DNA of 64,000 nucleotides from Fictibacillus arsenicus (GTDB lineage Bacteria > Bacillota > Bacilli > Bacillales > Fictibacillaceae). The stretch is from assembly GCF_001999465.1 (NCBI RefSeq), contig NZ_MQMF01000003.1, positions 248,001 to 312,000 on the forward strand. The letters are read 5' to 3'. Of the stretch, positions 63,941 through 64,000 are shown in pieces (positions within the stretch are counted from its first letter, which is position 1; each line of letters opens with the position of its first letter). The notes below the pieces were generated by a model. That model was not told the DNA's origin. It searched no databases and worked only from the letters and a program-made list of their open reading frames with translations. The position numbers were made by a program, and so were the translations under genes.

Positions 63941-64000
63941 TTAAATGGTAAGGCACATTTCTTTTTTTGGATTCTTTAAGTCCAAGTAAAAATCTCTAAC
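63941..64000 (-). CDS. C-terminus of an unidentified protein (cut by window edge)
   Basis: The minus-strand frame reads VRDFYLDLKNPKKEMCLTI to a TAA stop at 63941-63943, directly followed by a terminator. The stretch is too short to name, and start and function lie outside the window. The clean stop plus terminator is the only support. Confidence 0.3.
   Translation of the reverse strand, partial: VRDFYLDLKNPKKEMCLTI

Overview
The window is a stretch of chromosome from an endospore-forming, low-G+C Bacillaceae bacterium, close to Bacillus or Fictibacillus. The support is strong resemblance to B. subtilis proteins (GltA/GltB/GltC, ZagA, YrhE/YrhD, YhfW, KapB, YppG, YppC), B. subtilis-type Zur and PerR operators, TPP and T-box riboswitches, and AGGAGG ribosome sites with frequent TTG and GTG starts. 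I see no prophage, insertion sequence, CRISPR array or conjugative genes. The accessory component is small: dispersed repeats, two helically phased repeat arrays, and a NERD gene broken by a stop codon.

Layout: 1-840 carries a truncated tenA under a TPP riboswitch. 954-9090 holds ppaC, the glutamate synthase pair and the divergent activator gltC. 9638-14411 is a formate module (OFA-family transporter, DUF1641 protein, molybdopterin formate dehydrogenase). 14677-23572 mixes a possible HEPN-CBS protein, the Zur-controlled metallochaperone ZagA, an acetyltransferase-like protein, an M24 peptidase, a flippase, a TspO-like membrane protein and one half of a heterodimeric ABC exporter, completed at 25308. 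25820-31668 holds a Rieske flavoprotein (YhfW type), an ABC-F ribosome-protection ATPase behind a leader peptide and attenuator, a CBS-ACT protein and a PerR-type catalase.

31931-38251 is the aromatic block: aroC-aroB-tyrA-aroA behind a T-box with a tyrosine specifier, divergent from the chorismate mutase-DAHP synthase gene. The usual B. subtilis insertion of aroH, trp genes and hisC between aroB and tyrA is absent. 38311-41184 has qor and the broken NERD gene flanked by repeats. 41185-48257 has odhAB, rarD and an ArgS2-type arginyl-tRNA synthetase behind an arginine T-box. 48560-64000 has MATE and EamA transporters, MsrAB, an SGNH hydrolase, a pyrroline-5-carboxylate reductase, YppG and YppC, a DUF502 protein, D-amino acid transaminase, a secreted lamin-tail/phospholipase-D protein, nadE, kapB, trhO, a lone tRNA-Arg with anticodon UCG, and a DUF2203 protein.

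The best candidates for something new are the attenuator and 39-residue leader peptide of the ABC-F gene, the two roughly 21-bp phased arrays (9385-9489 and 40939-41030), the HEPN-CBS fusion, the amber-interrupted NERD gene, and an arginine decoding pair (ArgS2 with T-box, plus an unusual tRNA-Arg UCG).
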